The position numbers and the translations under genes were made by a program. The notes beneath the pieces are model-generated. The model had not been told where the DNA came from and did no database searches. It saw only the letters and a program-made list of their open reading frames with translations. A stretch of 64,000 nucleotides of DNA from NCBI RefSeq assembly GCF_003633615.1, contig NZ_RBKU01000001.1, positions 2,604,001 through 2,668,000 of the forward strand, in the 5' to 3' direction. Of the stretch, positions 34,824 through 43,951 are shown piece by piece (position 1 is the stretch's first letter; every line of letters starts with the position of its first letter). The stretch is from Mucilaginibacter gracilis (lineage in GTDB: Bacteria > Bacteroidota > Bacteroidia > Sphingobacteriales > Sphingobacteriaceae).

Positions 34824-36109
34824 TCCATACGCATAAAAGTTTGAGGGATTGCCTGAACTACAATGAGCGCAAGGTGCAGACGGGTCTGGCGGTCTGTTTA
34901 GAGGCCGGATTTTATCCGATGGATGCGGCCGATATGAACTTCCATCAGAAGCTGCGGAGACTGGAATTACTGACGGAATTGAACCAGCGGACGAAGGTGA
35001 ATACGCTGCATGTTTCGCTGAATTTTCATCCCTCGGAAAAGCCTTCGGAAGACTTGCTGAAAGAGATCGCGGAGGTCTATCTGGAGAAAATCGGTTTTGG
35101 CGGGCAGCCTTATTTATTGTACCAGCATTTTGATGCAAGGCACCCGCATATTCACCTGCTGACGACCAATATTAAAGCGGATGGCAGCGCGATCAATATG
35201 CACAATATTGGACGAAACCAATCGAAGCAGGCGCGCCAGGAGATCGAATTGCGCTATGGTTTGGTGCAGGCGGGTAATGCAGAGCAGGATGCGGTGCTGC
35301 GGTTCAAGCCGGTAAATGTTGGGCGGGCTTTATATGGGCGGATGGAAACTAAAAAAGCGATGAACGGTATCATCAATGTGGTAACTGATCAGTACCGGTT
35401 TTCTTCCCTGGCGCAATTCAATGCGGTGCTGGGTTTATATAACCTGGTGGCGGATACGGGCTCGGAGGGTTCAAGGGTCAACAGGCATAAGGGGCTGGTG
35501 TTTCGTATGCTGGACGAACAGGGGAATAAGGTGGGTGTGCCGATCAAGGCAAGTGATTTTGCCAGTAAGCCTACGCTGAAAAATTTGCAGGTCCGGTTCG
35601 CGAAGAACGAGTCTTTGAAACTGGAGCGCAAGGCCCGGGTGGCCAATGCGGTGAATATGGCTTTGCTGAATGGCGCGGTGTCGCTCGAGGTGTTGAAAGA
35701 GCGTCTGCGGGAAAAAGGGATTGACCTGGTGATCCGGCAAAATGCGGAGGGTTTGATCTACGGTTTAACCTATGTGGATCACCAGCAAAAGATCGTGTTT
35801 AATGGCAGTGAGCTGGGCAAGGCATTTAGTGCCAAAGCCATTTTGGAACGCTGCAACAACGTGGTGGCCGGTGAGGGGAAAAAACAAAACGGCGAACGGG
35901 TCAAACGGGTGAGGCAGGCGGGTCGTGCAAAGACGGGGGAAACGCGTGAGTTTATACCGGATTTCGGGCGGGCTGCGGGATTGGATGGTGATGTTTCCCG
36001 GTTTGCGGAAGCGCTGTTGGTGGATGGGGATACGGCTGGCGGGATGGATCAGGAACTGAAGCGCACGCGGCGTAAAAAGAAGAAGCGGCTGCGGATTTCG
36101 CCGGGTTGA
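34811..36109 (+). CDS. Relaxase/mobilization nuclease (MOBP-like)
   Basis: 432 residues. The N-terminal ~170 residues form the relaxase domain: an N-terminal tyrosine region (DCLNYNERKVQ), and the metal-binding three-histidine motif in YQHFDARHPHIHLLTTNI. This is the Bacteroidota relaxase/mobilization-nuclease family. The C-terminal part has a helical segment and a Lys/Arg-rich tail (KRTRRKKKKRLRISPG) that can bind DNA. The start overlaps the relaxosome gene by 13 bp, indicating coupling. It should nick the oriT and carry the strand via the coupling protein 42 bp downstream. Confidence 0.88.
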   Translation: MVAVVHTHKSLRDCLNYNERKVQTGLAVCLEAGFYPMDAADMNFHQKLRRLELLTELNQRTKVNTLHVSLNFHPSEKPSEDLLKEIAEVYLEKIGFGGQPYLLYQHFDARHPHIHLLTTNIKADGSAINMHNIGRNQSKQARQEIELRYGLVQAGNAEQDAVLRFKPVNVGRALYGRMETKKAMNGIINVVTDQYRFSSLAQFNAVLGLYNLVADTGSEGSRVNRHKGLVFRMLDEQGNKVGVPIKASDFASKPTLKNLQVRFAKNESLKLERKARVANAVNMALLNGAVSLEVLKERLREKGIDLVIRQNAEGLIYGLTYVDHQQKIVFNGSELGKAFSAKAILERCNNVVAGEGKKQNGERVKRVRQAGRAKTGETREFIPDFGRAAGLDGDVSRFAEALLVDGDTAGGMDQELKRTRRKKKKRLRISPG

Positions 36110-36151
36110 TGGATTTGGTTTTGGAGATGGTTTTAAGGTGAGGAGGATAAG

Positions 36152-38131
36152 ATGCAGACGGGGGAAAACGATCAGGCGATGCGCAAGATCCTCGATATGA
36201 CGAGGCTGATCAGTATTGTGGTATTGCTGTTACATTTTTATAAGGAATGCTATGGCGCGTTTGTGGGCTGGGACCTGGTGTCGGGGATCACGGACAGGCT
36301 GCTGGCGAATGTGGTGAAGACGGGGCTGTTCAGCAGTTTTCTCAAGCCGAAGCTGGTGGCGCTGGGTTTTCTGGGGATCGCGCTGATCGGGGTGCGGGGA
36401 AAGAAGGATGAGAAGCAGACGTTGAAGACGGCTTTGCTGTATGTGCTGGCGGGGCTGGTTTTCTTCTTTTTGAGCGGGCTGGTTTTACTGGTGAGGGGAA
36501 AAATAATGGCCGTTGCGCTGTTGTATATGGGAGTGTGCGGTTTGGGATTCCTGCTGGTGCTGAGCGGTGGTACGATGTTATCGCGGATCATCCGGGATAA
36601 GTTGGCGGGGGATATTTTTAACCGTGACCAGGAGACCTTTCCGCAGGAGGAGCGGCTGCTGGAAAATGAGTTCTCGGTGAACCTGCCGGTGCGCTATGTG
36701 CTGAAGGGTAAGGTGCGCAATGGCTGGATCAATTTTATCAATTTGTTTCGGGCGCTTTTGGTGCTGGGTTCGCCGGGTTCGGGGAAGAGCTACTTTATTA
36801 TCCGGCATGTGATCACGCAGCATATCCGCAAGGGTTTTGCGATGTTTGTTTATGATTTCAAGATGCCGGACCTGGCGGTGATCGCTTACAATACCTGGCT
36901 GAAATATAAGCACCTTTACCAGGTGGAACCGAAGTTCTACTCCATTAATTTTGATGATCTGTCAAGGAGCAGCCGCTGCAACCCTTTGGACCCTTCGGCG
37001 ATGCTGGACCTGACAGATGCGGTGGAATCGGCGCGAACCATATTGCTGGGGTTGAACCGGGAATGGATCAAGCGGCAGGGGGACTTTTTCGTGGAATCGC
37101 CGATCAACTTTCTGACCGCGATCATCTGGTACCTGCGGAAGTATAATGATGGCGAATTCTGCACGCTGCCGCATGTGATCGAGCTGATGCAGGCGGACTA
37201 TGACAGTTTGTTTACGCTGCTGAGCACGCAGAAGGAAATCGATGTGCTGATCAACCCGTTTATCAGCGCCTACAAGCGGGACGCGGTGGAGCAGCTGGAG
37301 GGGCAGATCGCATCGGCGAAGATCACGATGGCACGGATCGCTTCGCCGCAATTGTATTATGTCTTATCGGGTAATGAGTTTACGCTGGATATCAATAACC
37401 CGAACGAACCGAAGATCGTCTGCATGGGTAATAATCCGCAGAAAATACAGATCTATGGTGCGGTGTTGTCGCTGTTTACCAACCGGCTGCTGAAGATCAT
37501 TAACCAGAAGGATAAGCTCAAATGCAGCCTCGTGTTTGACGAGTTCCCGACGCTGACGACGGATATTATACCGACGATCAGTACCGGGCGCAGCAATTTA
37601 ATATCGACCTGTTTGGGTATCCAGGATGCCAGCCAATTGCGCAAGGATTACGGGCGGGAGCAGGCGGATGTGATTATGAATATTACCGGCAATATGGCCG
37701 TGGGACAGGTATCGGGCGATACGGCCAAATCCGTATCCGAAAAGATCGGGCGGATCATGCAGGACCGGGAAAGCCTGTCCATTAACAGTAACGATACTTC
37801 CATCAGCCGGTCTAAGCAGCTGGAGGCGGCGGTGCCGCCGTCGCGGATATCGGCTTTGAGTTCCGGCGAGTTTGTGGGGATGGTGGCGGATAACCCCGAT
37901 TGTAAGATAGAGTTAAAGGCGTTTCACTGCGAGATCGTGAATGACCATGCGGCTTTGAAAAAGGAGATCGATGGGTACGTGGCTTTGCCGGAGGTGAGGA
38001 AGATCAGTGCGGCGATCGTAGAGCGGAATTATTTACAGATCAAACAGGATATCCGGGATATCATCGAACTGGAGATGGAACGGTTACTGAGCGATCCGGC
38101 GCTGGCGCATTTGGTGATCAGGAAAACATAA
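36152..38131 (+). CDS. Type IV coupling ATPase (MobC/TraG-type conjugative DNA transfer protein)
   Basis: 659 residues. Four hydrophobic segments in the first ~150 residues anchor it in the inner membrane. A Walker A motif GSPGSGKSYF at about 206-215 and a Walker B-like LVFDEFPTL at about 465 mark the motor domain, with SLSINSNDTSISRSKQ towards the C-terminus. It is a coupling protein that hands the relaxase-bound strand to a conjugation channel. No VirB4/TraG channel genes are visible, so transfer would need a helper element. Part of the mob trio. Confidence 0.85.
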   Translation: MQTGENDQAMRKILDMTRLISIVVLLLHFYKECYGAFVGWDLVSGITDRLLANVVKTGLFSSFLKPKLVALGFLGIALIGVRGKKDEKQTLKTALLYVLAGLVFFFLSGLVLLVRGKIMAVALLYMGVCGLGFLLVLSGGTMLSRIIRDKLAGDIFNRDQETFPQEERLLENEFSVNLPVRYVLKGKVRNGWINFINLFRALLVLGSPGSGKSYFIIRHVITQHIRKGFAMFVYDFKMPDLAVIAYNTWLKYKHLYQVEPKFYSINFDDLSRSSRCNPLDPSAMLDLTDAVESARTILLGLNREWIKRQGDFFVESPINFLTAIIWYLRKYNDGEFCTLPHVIELMQADYDSLFTLLSTQKEIDVLINPFISAYKRDAVEQLEGQIASAKITMARIASPQLYYVLSGNEFTLDINNPNEPKIVCMGNNPQKIQIYGAVLSLFTNRLLKIINQKDKLKCSLVFDEFPTLTTDIIPTISTGRSNLISTCLGIQDASQLRKDYGREQADVIMNITGNMAVGQVSGDTAKSVSEKIGRIMQDRESLSINSNDTSISRSKQLEAAVPPSRISALSSGEFVGMVADNPDCKIELKAFHCEIVNDHAALKKEIDGYVALPEVRKISAAIVERNYLQIKQDIRDIIELEMERLLSDPALAHLVIRKT

Positions 38132-38237
38132 TAGATATTTACAGTGTATTTTAACCGGAAAAAGCTTGCCCATTCGCAACAAATTTTGTATATTTAAGTT
38201 TAACAAGCAAGCATAAAAATAGTTAACACGGACGGCT

Positions 38238-38507
38238 ATGACAGCATTGGAATCTGAAATTTTGGTACAGGAGCGCAAAGTTAACGCGGCCTTTAACGAC
38301 CTGCGTGCTAAAAAATTTGAATTGGCTTTACCTTTCCTCATTTTGTCGGAAGACTTACCCGACGGGCAATCTTACCTGGAATATGCTGACGGGCGAATGG
38401 AACTTCAGGAAGTTTATGAAGTAGAAGGATCACTTAAATCAAAGCGGATTCGGGTATTGACAAAAGCCGAAGCGATCAACGTCAGGGTAAAAAATGGATT
38501 ATTCTAA
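38238..38507 (+). CDS. Putative antitoxin of zeta-type toxin
   Basis: 89 residues, mainly helix then beta (LEYADGRMELQEVYEVEGSL). It shares 14 bp with the toxin gene that follows. Position, size and overlap are those of an antitoxin. It is not the classical three-helix epsilon antitoxin by eye, so this pairing is by context. It may bind and neutralise the zeta kinase. Confidence 0.55.
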   Translation: MTALESEILVQERKVNAAFNDLRAKKFELALPFLILSEDLPDGQSYLEYADGRMELQEVYEVEGSLKSKRIRVLTKAEAINVRVKNGLF

Positions 38508-39180
38508 GCCGACACTTTTAGTCATTTCAGGCCCGAACGGCGCGGGAAAATCAACTTTTATACAATTTCTTTTGCCCGACGATTTTGAAGGGATCGTTTC
38601 TTTCGACAGGGATAAAACACGCACCCGCTTTGAGCAGGAATTACGCGACAAAAACATTCCAGAACAGGACATTCCGGGACAGGCGTTGCGGCTAATGGAA
38701 GCCCGGTTGGAGGAGGCAATGGATGAAGCCATTACCTTAAACAGGCATTTTGTTCTGGAGACTCCTTTATCCCATCCCGACTACTGGAAATATATTGATA
38801 AATTTGAAAATAAAGGCTACCAGATCCAGCTGAATTATCTCGGCTTGGACAAGATCAAGGATTGTAAATCGCGGGTCCAGCGTCGCGTGATAGAAGGCGG
38901 GCATGATGTCGACGCGAATACAATTAAGGGGGTCTTTGAAATGAATTTGAAATACATCAACGATTTCAGAAGTACCTTTGCGGAGATTTCTTTGTTTGAC
39001 GGCATGAAGAAGCCGACCTTATTGGCACGTCTTGATGGACAAGCGGTTCTCGTTGCAGAGAAAGCAGCACTAAAGAAAGCCTGGATAAAAACAGGGATGC
39101 CGGAAATAGGCCTGTTAATACGTGATCACCTAAACAAAATGGATAAGTCGCAGAGGAAAACACTTAAGCCAAAAATATAA
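38494..39180 (+). CDS. Zeta-toxin-like P-loop kinase
   Basis: 228 residues. P-loop GPNGAGKSTF at 13-22, then SFDRDKTRTRFEQEL and an HFVLETPLSHPDYWKYIDKF segment, the arrangement of zeta-type toxins and related UDP-GlcNAc/ polysaccharide-precursor kinases. Zeta toxins phosphorylate UDP-N-acetylglucosamine and stop wall synthesis. The gene overlaps the preceding small gene and so fits a toxin-antitoxin pair. It may stabilise the mobile element or serve defence. Confidence 0.8.
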   Translation: MDYSKPTLLVISGPNGAGKSTFIQFLLPDDFEGIVSFDRDKTRTRFEQELRDKNIPEQDIPGQALRLMEARLEEAMDEAITLNRHFVLETPLSHPDYWKYIDKFENKGYQIQLNYLGLDKIKDCKSRVQRRVIEGGHDVDANTIKGVFEMNLKYINDFRSTFAEISLFDGMKKPTLLARLDGQAVLVAEKAALKKAWIKTGMPEIGLLIRDHLNKMDKSQRKTLKPKI

Positions 39181-39203
39181 TTCTGAATGATACCTTAGAC
39201 AGC

Positions 39204-39458
39204 ATGACTTTAATTAATATTCCATTTACAGAAAATATCGATAATCTTTTGGCTTATGGAAAAAAACAATCGAAAGATTATGAAGGTTCGTTTGAGGGAA
39301 ATACTAGTAATGGGATTTTCGATTTTAAAGCCGTAGGAGGAAATTTCAAAGGTACCTATGTAGTTAAACCTAACTTAATTGAAATCACATTGGAGAAAAA
39401 GCCATTTTTAATTCCTGCTTTGGTTATTGAACAATTTTTAAAGATGCATATCAAATAA
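39204..39458 (+). CDS. Small beta-rich protein of unknown function
   Basis: 84 residues. Begins with INIPFTENIDNLLAYGKKQS and continues SFEGNTSNGIFDFKAVGGNF, then KGTYVVKPNLIEITLEKKPF and ends at FLKMHIK. It recalls small one-domain proteins of similar length in Bacteroidota whose role I cannot name. It is convergent to the GAP1-type operon, 24 bp away, and AT-rich. Confidence 0.4.
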   Translation: MTLINIPFTENIDNLLAYGKKQSKDYEGSFEGNTSNGIFDFKAVGGNFKGTYVVKPNLIEITLEKKPFLIPALVIEQFLKMHIK

Positions 39459-39482
39459 TCCTGTGAGACGTGGAAAAACGTC

Positions 39483-42092
39483 CTATTTTTTGACTTGTTT
39501 TTTTAATTGTTTGAAGGTCACCTTGTCCAATAGCAACTGCCCTTCTTCGCGCTCATCGATAATTTGCTCAATATATTTCCTACCATCTTTACTATTTCCT
39601 AAGATGGAAATTATCTCTTTCATAATACCGGTTTTTCGTGCGACCTGTAAAAGCCCAGCCACAGGCCAGTCAGAGTTTATATATCGGTCTGTTAAGTCAT
39701 GTCGCAGGGTTTTGCATTTGTCCCAATCAGGGAATACCCAATAGGCGATGGATTGAACCAGGTTACGATTATGCAGCAAAGTATCATAAACTACCGGGAA
39801 GGCAGCAGTAATTAAATTAGCAGGGTCCTTTTTGTCCTGATTATAAGCATAAATTAACATAGAAATAGCTGCTCTTGTTTGTTTTTCCAAATGCTTTGAT
39901 AGTTTAAAAATACTGATCCAGCTTTCTTCAAGATCTGGGTTTAATACGCTTCCGGCCAGTTGCTCGCTTATAATATCAATGTGATCTGACAAACATTTTT
40001 TCAGTACGGGTCCGGAGGTATTTAATAACGCATAAATTATCTTCTCCAACAATTGATTGTCGACATCCCGGCTAAAAATTGCTCTGACAACGGTTGATGC
40101 ATTTTCTTGATTCAATTTATCAAGAATTTTACTGATGTGATTTGAAACTTTGTTTTGGGCAAAACCCTTGTTTAATAAAACAATCAGTCTGTCAATATTT
40201 ACAGAGTTAATAGCCAGCGCTGGAAGCTTGTTTATAATTGCTAATGCTGAATCTACATCGATATCGGCCAGCAATACAAGCTCCGCCACAATATTCCGGT
40301 GAATTTTTTTCTCAGTAACCAGGAATGCAAATAAGACATCAAAGTATTTGTTTTGTTTGGTTAGGTCTGCCAACGCATCATAATCTAACCCATTTATCAC
40401 TTCAACAATAACTGACGTTTTTGATGGTGAAACTACAGTGGTATCAAAATAATAGTTACCTATTAAGGCAGGCTTAGCGCGAAGTAGGCTCACTAATAAC
40501 TTATCACCTTTTTCTTGCCCATAATCAATAATTAATTTCAGTAAATATTGATACCCCTTGTAATAAAAAGTCGATTGCAGTAAAATGTCATCAAATTCCC
40601 GGAACCGGAACTGTGTATTTTTAGCTATAACAAGTAATATTCTCTGATATTGTTCAGTCGACGCTTTCTTTAATAATAGGGATGTAATATCCTTGTGCGC
40701 AGGCATTCTGACATACTGTAACAAATTGTTTTTGAGCCGCTGCAATTGTAGTTTGTTTGCGGTTGTAAAATATACTGTAATAGTATCCGTTAGCTGTTCT
40801 CTGCCTGATTCTATTAGCTTCATTGATTGTTTGGCTAATTCTCGGCTCTTCAAAAGCAATTGCAAACCAACTAATTTGTTGATTTTACTAAGAGCCGGTA
40901 GAGATTGAGGCATTGTTTCCGCAAGCCCATCACCAATAGCACGGAATAATATTACCGGCACTTGCTCAGAAGACGGATTGAAATTCGAAATAAAATCAAT
41001 AGCTGCATTGGGATTTGCAATTGTCAAAGATCGACAGGTGGTAATGATTTTTAATAGCAGATCTCTATCTATGCGAAACCGTTTCTGTTTTATTAACAAG
41101 CCGGCATAGAATTTCCAGGCCTCATCGGGATTTAAAATTCGAAGTGCATTATCAACAGCGGGTTCAATAAAAGGCCTTAAATTTTTATATAATGCACCAC
41201 CAATTTCCTTTTGTGAATTTACAATATCCAGTAACCCAAGTATCGCTATTGGAGATGATTCAAATTTTGCTTTGGACATCAATTCATCCCACAAAAGACT
41301 AAGTCTTAAAGTGCTCTCGTTCCCGCTATGTACAAAGTCAAAAACAGCAGTACTTTTGTCATAGAGAGAGGGTACATCGTTTTTAAATAGCTTATTAGTT
41401 AATTCTGATGTCCAATGGTGGCGCGCAATTCTATTCTTTGTCGACGCGGCCTCTATCCGGCGACCTGGCCAGTCAGAAAACCGTGTACGAATGTTACTGC
41501 TTGAAAATAACAAATCAAACGGGCGGTTTGTAATTGACCTCGGTGATAATGCAAATGAACATGCCGCGAACGTTTTCCTAATTGATGGCCAAAATGCGGT
41601 ATATAACCTTTTTATAATGGTTTCTGCTTCCGTAGAATCGAATATTATGATGGGCTTTCGTTGTTCTAAAAACAGTGCTTCAGCAATTTCTTCGACAGGG
41701 GCTTCGGTTACACCAAGAATGAAAGCAGGTGTATTCGCAGTGTCGATTTGAGGAAATTCCTGATCAAAATTCGCATAATCCAACGCGTCAAAAAATAAAC
41801 TTACACGATCCGAAAGCTCCCATTCCCTCATAGGAATAACAATGCTTTTCGTGAGCACGCAACCAGCCCTTGGTGCCGTCAAATCTTGCCAGGTCCTCGC
41901 AACAACAAAATATTTATCAGAAGGAAGGGGATAACAGGTGAAATAGGGTTCAAACATTTCTCCTGGACGTAATTGGCCTGATATATCCGATAATCGGTCA
42001 ATGGTATCCTGATCAATTCTTGGAAGTTGAATTGTTGATCCAACGAGCTGATGCCCGTTTTTATATTTGTGAATCTGAAAATTTAATGGCAT
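39483..42092 (-). CDS. GAP1-like large protein of GTPase-associated system
   Basis: About 869 residues from the chosen ATG at 42092 (MPLNFQIHKYKNGHQ), 5 bp after the GTPase stop; the longer frame to 42119 overlaps the previous gene. The first ~140 residues (FTCYPLPSDKYFVVARTWQD and APRAGCVLTKSIVIP) match the GTPase-associated protein 1 N-terminal domain described for NTP-dependent conflict systems. The rest is a long helical repeat-like region. It is the last gene of the operon. In the described systems GAP1 acts with double GTPases; a scaffolding or sensing role is inferred. Confidence 0.7.
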   Translation of the reverse strand: MPLNFQIHKYKNGHQLVGSTIQLPRIDQDTIDRLSDISGQLRPGEMFEPYFTCYPLPSDKYFVVARTWQDLTAPRAGCVLTKSIVIPMREWELSDRVSLFFDALDYANFDQEFPQIDTANTPAFILGVTEAPVEEIAEALFLEQRKPIIIFDSTEAETIIKRLYTAFWPSIRKTFAACSFALSPRSITNRPFDLLFSSSNIRTRFSDWPGRRIEAASTKNRIARHHWTSELTNKLFKNDVPSLYDKSTAVFDFVHSGNESTLRLSLLWDELMSKAKFESSPIAILGLLDIVNSQKEIGGALYKNLRPFIEPAVDNALRILNPDEAWKFYAGLLIKQKRFRIDRDLLLKIITTCRSLTIANPNAAIDFISNFNPSSEQVPVILFRAIGDGLAETMPQSLPALSKINKLVGLQLLLKSRELAKQSMKLIESGREQLTDTITVYFTTANKLQLQRLKNNLLQYVRMPAHKDITSLLLKKASTEQYQRILLVIAKNTQFRFREFDDILLQSTFYYKGYQYLLKLIIDYGQEKGDKLLVSLLRAKPALIGNYYFDTTVVSPSKTSVIVEVINGLDYDALADLTKQNKYFDVLFAFLVTEKKIHRNIVAELVLLADIDVDSALAIINKLPALAINSVNIDRLIVLLNKGFAQNKVSNHISKILDKLNQENASTVVRAIFSRDVDNQLLEKIIYALLNTSGPVLKKCLSDHIDIISEQLAGSVLNPDLEESWISIFKLSKHLEKQTRAAISMLIYAYNQDKKDPANLITAAFPVVYDTLLHNRNLVQSIAYWVFPDWDKCKTLRHDLTDRYINSDWPVAGLLQVARKTGIMKEIISILGNSKDGRKYIEQIIDEREEGQLLLDKVTFKQLKKQVKK

Positions 42093-42097
42093 GAATT

Positions 42098-42946
42098 TTA
42101 GGTCACATTTAACAACCAATTAATTGGTATTGTTATATCATCATTTTCGACAAATTTTCCATCTGCTCCTAATTCTACGATATAACCAGAATTATGGATA
42201 CCGCGATTGAAAAACTGATCAGTGAAACCTTCAGCTTCGAAATCTCCACTTACCACACTGCTCCCGAAAACTTTTACCTCAAGGGTGTCAATATCCGAAA
42301 TTCTACCGGCGAACATTGGAAATTCATCTTCCAAATATTTTTGAGGGCCATCCTTTGCTTCGTCGACGTGCAATAAATCAAATGCAGTTACCACGATTGC
42401 AACCTTTGGTTTTGTATTAGATTTTCGGTTTATATTTTCATCGATAAATCGAAGTAGTTCCATCAAAACAATCTGAGTGGGTATAACTTGCTCTTTGTCA
42501 TCACCAATACCTATTTTTAATAATTCCTGACTTGTAACCCAATTCAGAGGATTAACGTTGTTTTCAGATTGGACTCTGACAAAAAGTACGGCAGCTGTTG
42601 ATTTTCGCAGTGCCTTAAGCCATTTTTCTGGGATTTCCAACGTTGAAACTGCGCGCCCCCAAATCTCGCCTAAAATATCGGGAACAATTATATCAGCAAT
42701 GATACTCTCATCTTTCGTTTTTACACTTACGTGAAATTCACGATTCTTTTCTTCGGGCTCTGTCCTGGGAACGAATTGTCCCTGTAAAAGGTGTTCGGCT
42801 ATACTTTCAACGTATCTTACATCTCCTGGGGTAGTCGATGCAAGGAGATCATATTTCTGGCTTTGGATGGCAAGCCATAACCGAGCTAAATAGTTTGATT
42901 TTCCCGAATCCGGGCCTCCTACCAAAATAATTGATTTTTCTTTCAT
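42098..42946 (-). CDS. TRAFAC-like GTPase 1 of GTPase-associated system (DO-GTPase1 type)
   Basis: 282 residues. P-loop GGPDSGKS at 10-17; a DxxGE-like G3 motif in VPDILGEIWGRA; a base-recognition-like TAFD (G4) in VAIVVTAFDLL. These fit the DO-GTPase1 group paired with GAP1 proteins. Start is 4 bp after the stop of GTPase 2 and the stop is 5 bp before GAP1, so the genes are tightly coupled. Nucleotide switching likely drives assembly or activation of the complex. Confidence 0.7.
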   Translation of the reverse strand: MKEKSIILVGGPDSGKSNYLARLWLAIQSQKYDLLASTTPGDVRYVESIAEHLLQGQFVPRTEPEEKNREFHVSVKTKDESIIADIIVPDILGEIWGRAVSTLEIPEKWLKALRKSTAAVLFVRVQSENNVNPLNWVTSQELLKIGIGDDKEQVIPTQIVLMELLRFIDENINRKSNTKPKVAIVVTAFDLLHVDEAKDGPQKYLEDEFPMFAGRISDIDTLEVKVFGSSVVSGDFEAEGFTDQFFNRGIHNSGYIVELGADGKFVENDDITIPINWLLNVT

Positions 42947-42949
42947 CGC

Positions 42950-43951
42950 TTATCTATTATTTTGAAATTGTAATATATGGCGGGTTTCCTCTGAAATGTC
43001 CGCATTTGGCCAAAATTCCGAAATTGACGAGTTTCTCATCTTAGGCAGATCGGCAATTAACTCATCGATTCCGGACCCCGGAGGGACATTATCATTGCCT
43101 GAAAACGACGCAATTGGCGCAATCTTTATATCAAATCCGCTTGCTAGTGCTTGTAAAGGAGTTAGATACTCTGCTACATTAGCAACTTTGTCGCAGTGGG
43201 TAACTACTATGGTGATATCCGGTACCTTACCCTCCAAAAAGGTGCTGATTCTATTTATGAGCAAGCTTAACCTGTGAATAATATATTGTCGGGTGTTTAT
43301 TTTTTCAATTTCCTCCGCATTAACAGTAATCCAAATTCTGTCCGCCGCCTTTAAAAACCCCAGCCTGTCAGTCCGGTTAGTTTCGATTAGGGTCGTTGTC
43401 CACTCACCAGGCAGATCAGTTAACAACAAATCCATTATTCCATTATCCTCAATCTGCTGAAGTCTCAGATGCAAATATCCGGCAATTCGCTCATCTTGTA
43501 ATTCAGTATGTGCAGTCAGGTGTTCAGGAAGTTTGCCAATATTCCATCTTCTGGCACCCTTACTGATTTCTTCAAATGCCATAACTGATTTTGAATCCAA
43601 AAACCGAAACCCTTTCAATTTATCATGGGCAAGCAACAAATACAAACTAACTAAACTTGCTGTTTTTCCGGTGCCCGGTACACCCAGAATACCAATTATT
43701 TTGCAATAGCGACCACGGGTTATCTTTTTTGTATCATTAACTGTCAATGAAAGGCTTGACGATAACCGCTCCATTTCCACGGGAGCTGATAAAACAATTT
43801 CACCTCGTACACGAACAGTTGACGCAACCAGATCTGCTATAGAAGCCAACCTGTCCGGACAGGTTAGTGCATCGTTGTTTAAAACGCACTGACCAGTTTG
43901 CGAATACGTGCATTCCGGCTTTCGGCATATATTATCAAGCTCCTGATCCAT
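42950..43951 (-). CDS. TRAFAC-like GTPase 2 of GTPase-associated system (DO-GTPase2 type)
   Basis: 333 residues. Cys9, Cys14, Cys22 and Cys31 form a small possible zinc site ahead of the GTPase fold. Then P-loop GVPGTGKT at 90-97, G3-like DLPGEWTTTL, and G4-like THCD in IVVTHCDKV. The DLPGEW signature resembles the second double-GTPase group. Its ATG shares one base with the helical protein stop (TAATG), so translation is coupled. With GTPase 1 it forms a pair of unequal GTPases. Confidence 0.7.
   Translation of the reverse strand: MDQELDNICRKPECTYSQTGQCVLNNDALTCPDRLASIADLVASTVRVRGEIVLSAPVEMERLSSSLSLTVNDTKKITRGRYCKIIGILGVPGTGKTASLVSLYLLLAHDKLKGFRFLDSKSVMAFEEISKGARRWNIGKLPEHLTAHTELQDERIAGYLHLRLQQIEDNGIMDLLLTDLPGEWTTTLIETNRTDRLGFLKAADRIWITVNAEEIEKINTRQYIIHRLSLLINRISTFLEGKVPDITIVVTHCDKVANVAEYLTPLQALASGFDIKIAPIASFSGNDNVPPGSGIDELIADLPKMRNSSISEFWPNADISEETRHILQFQNNR

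Noticed and set aside
36152..38131. Full conjugation machine beside the coupling protein
   Set aside because: No VirB4-type, pilus or channel genes are in the window; only relaxase, accessory and coupling genes are present, so the element is mobilizable only.
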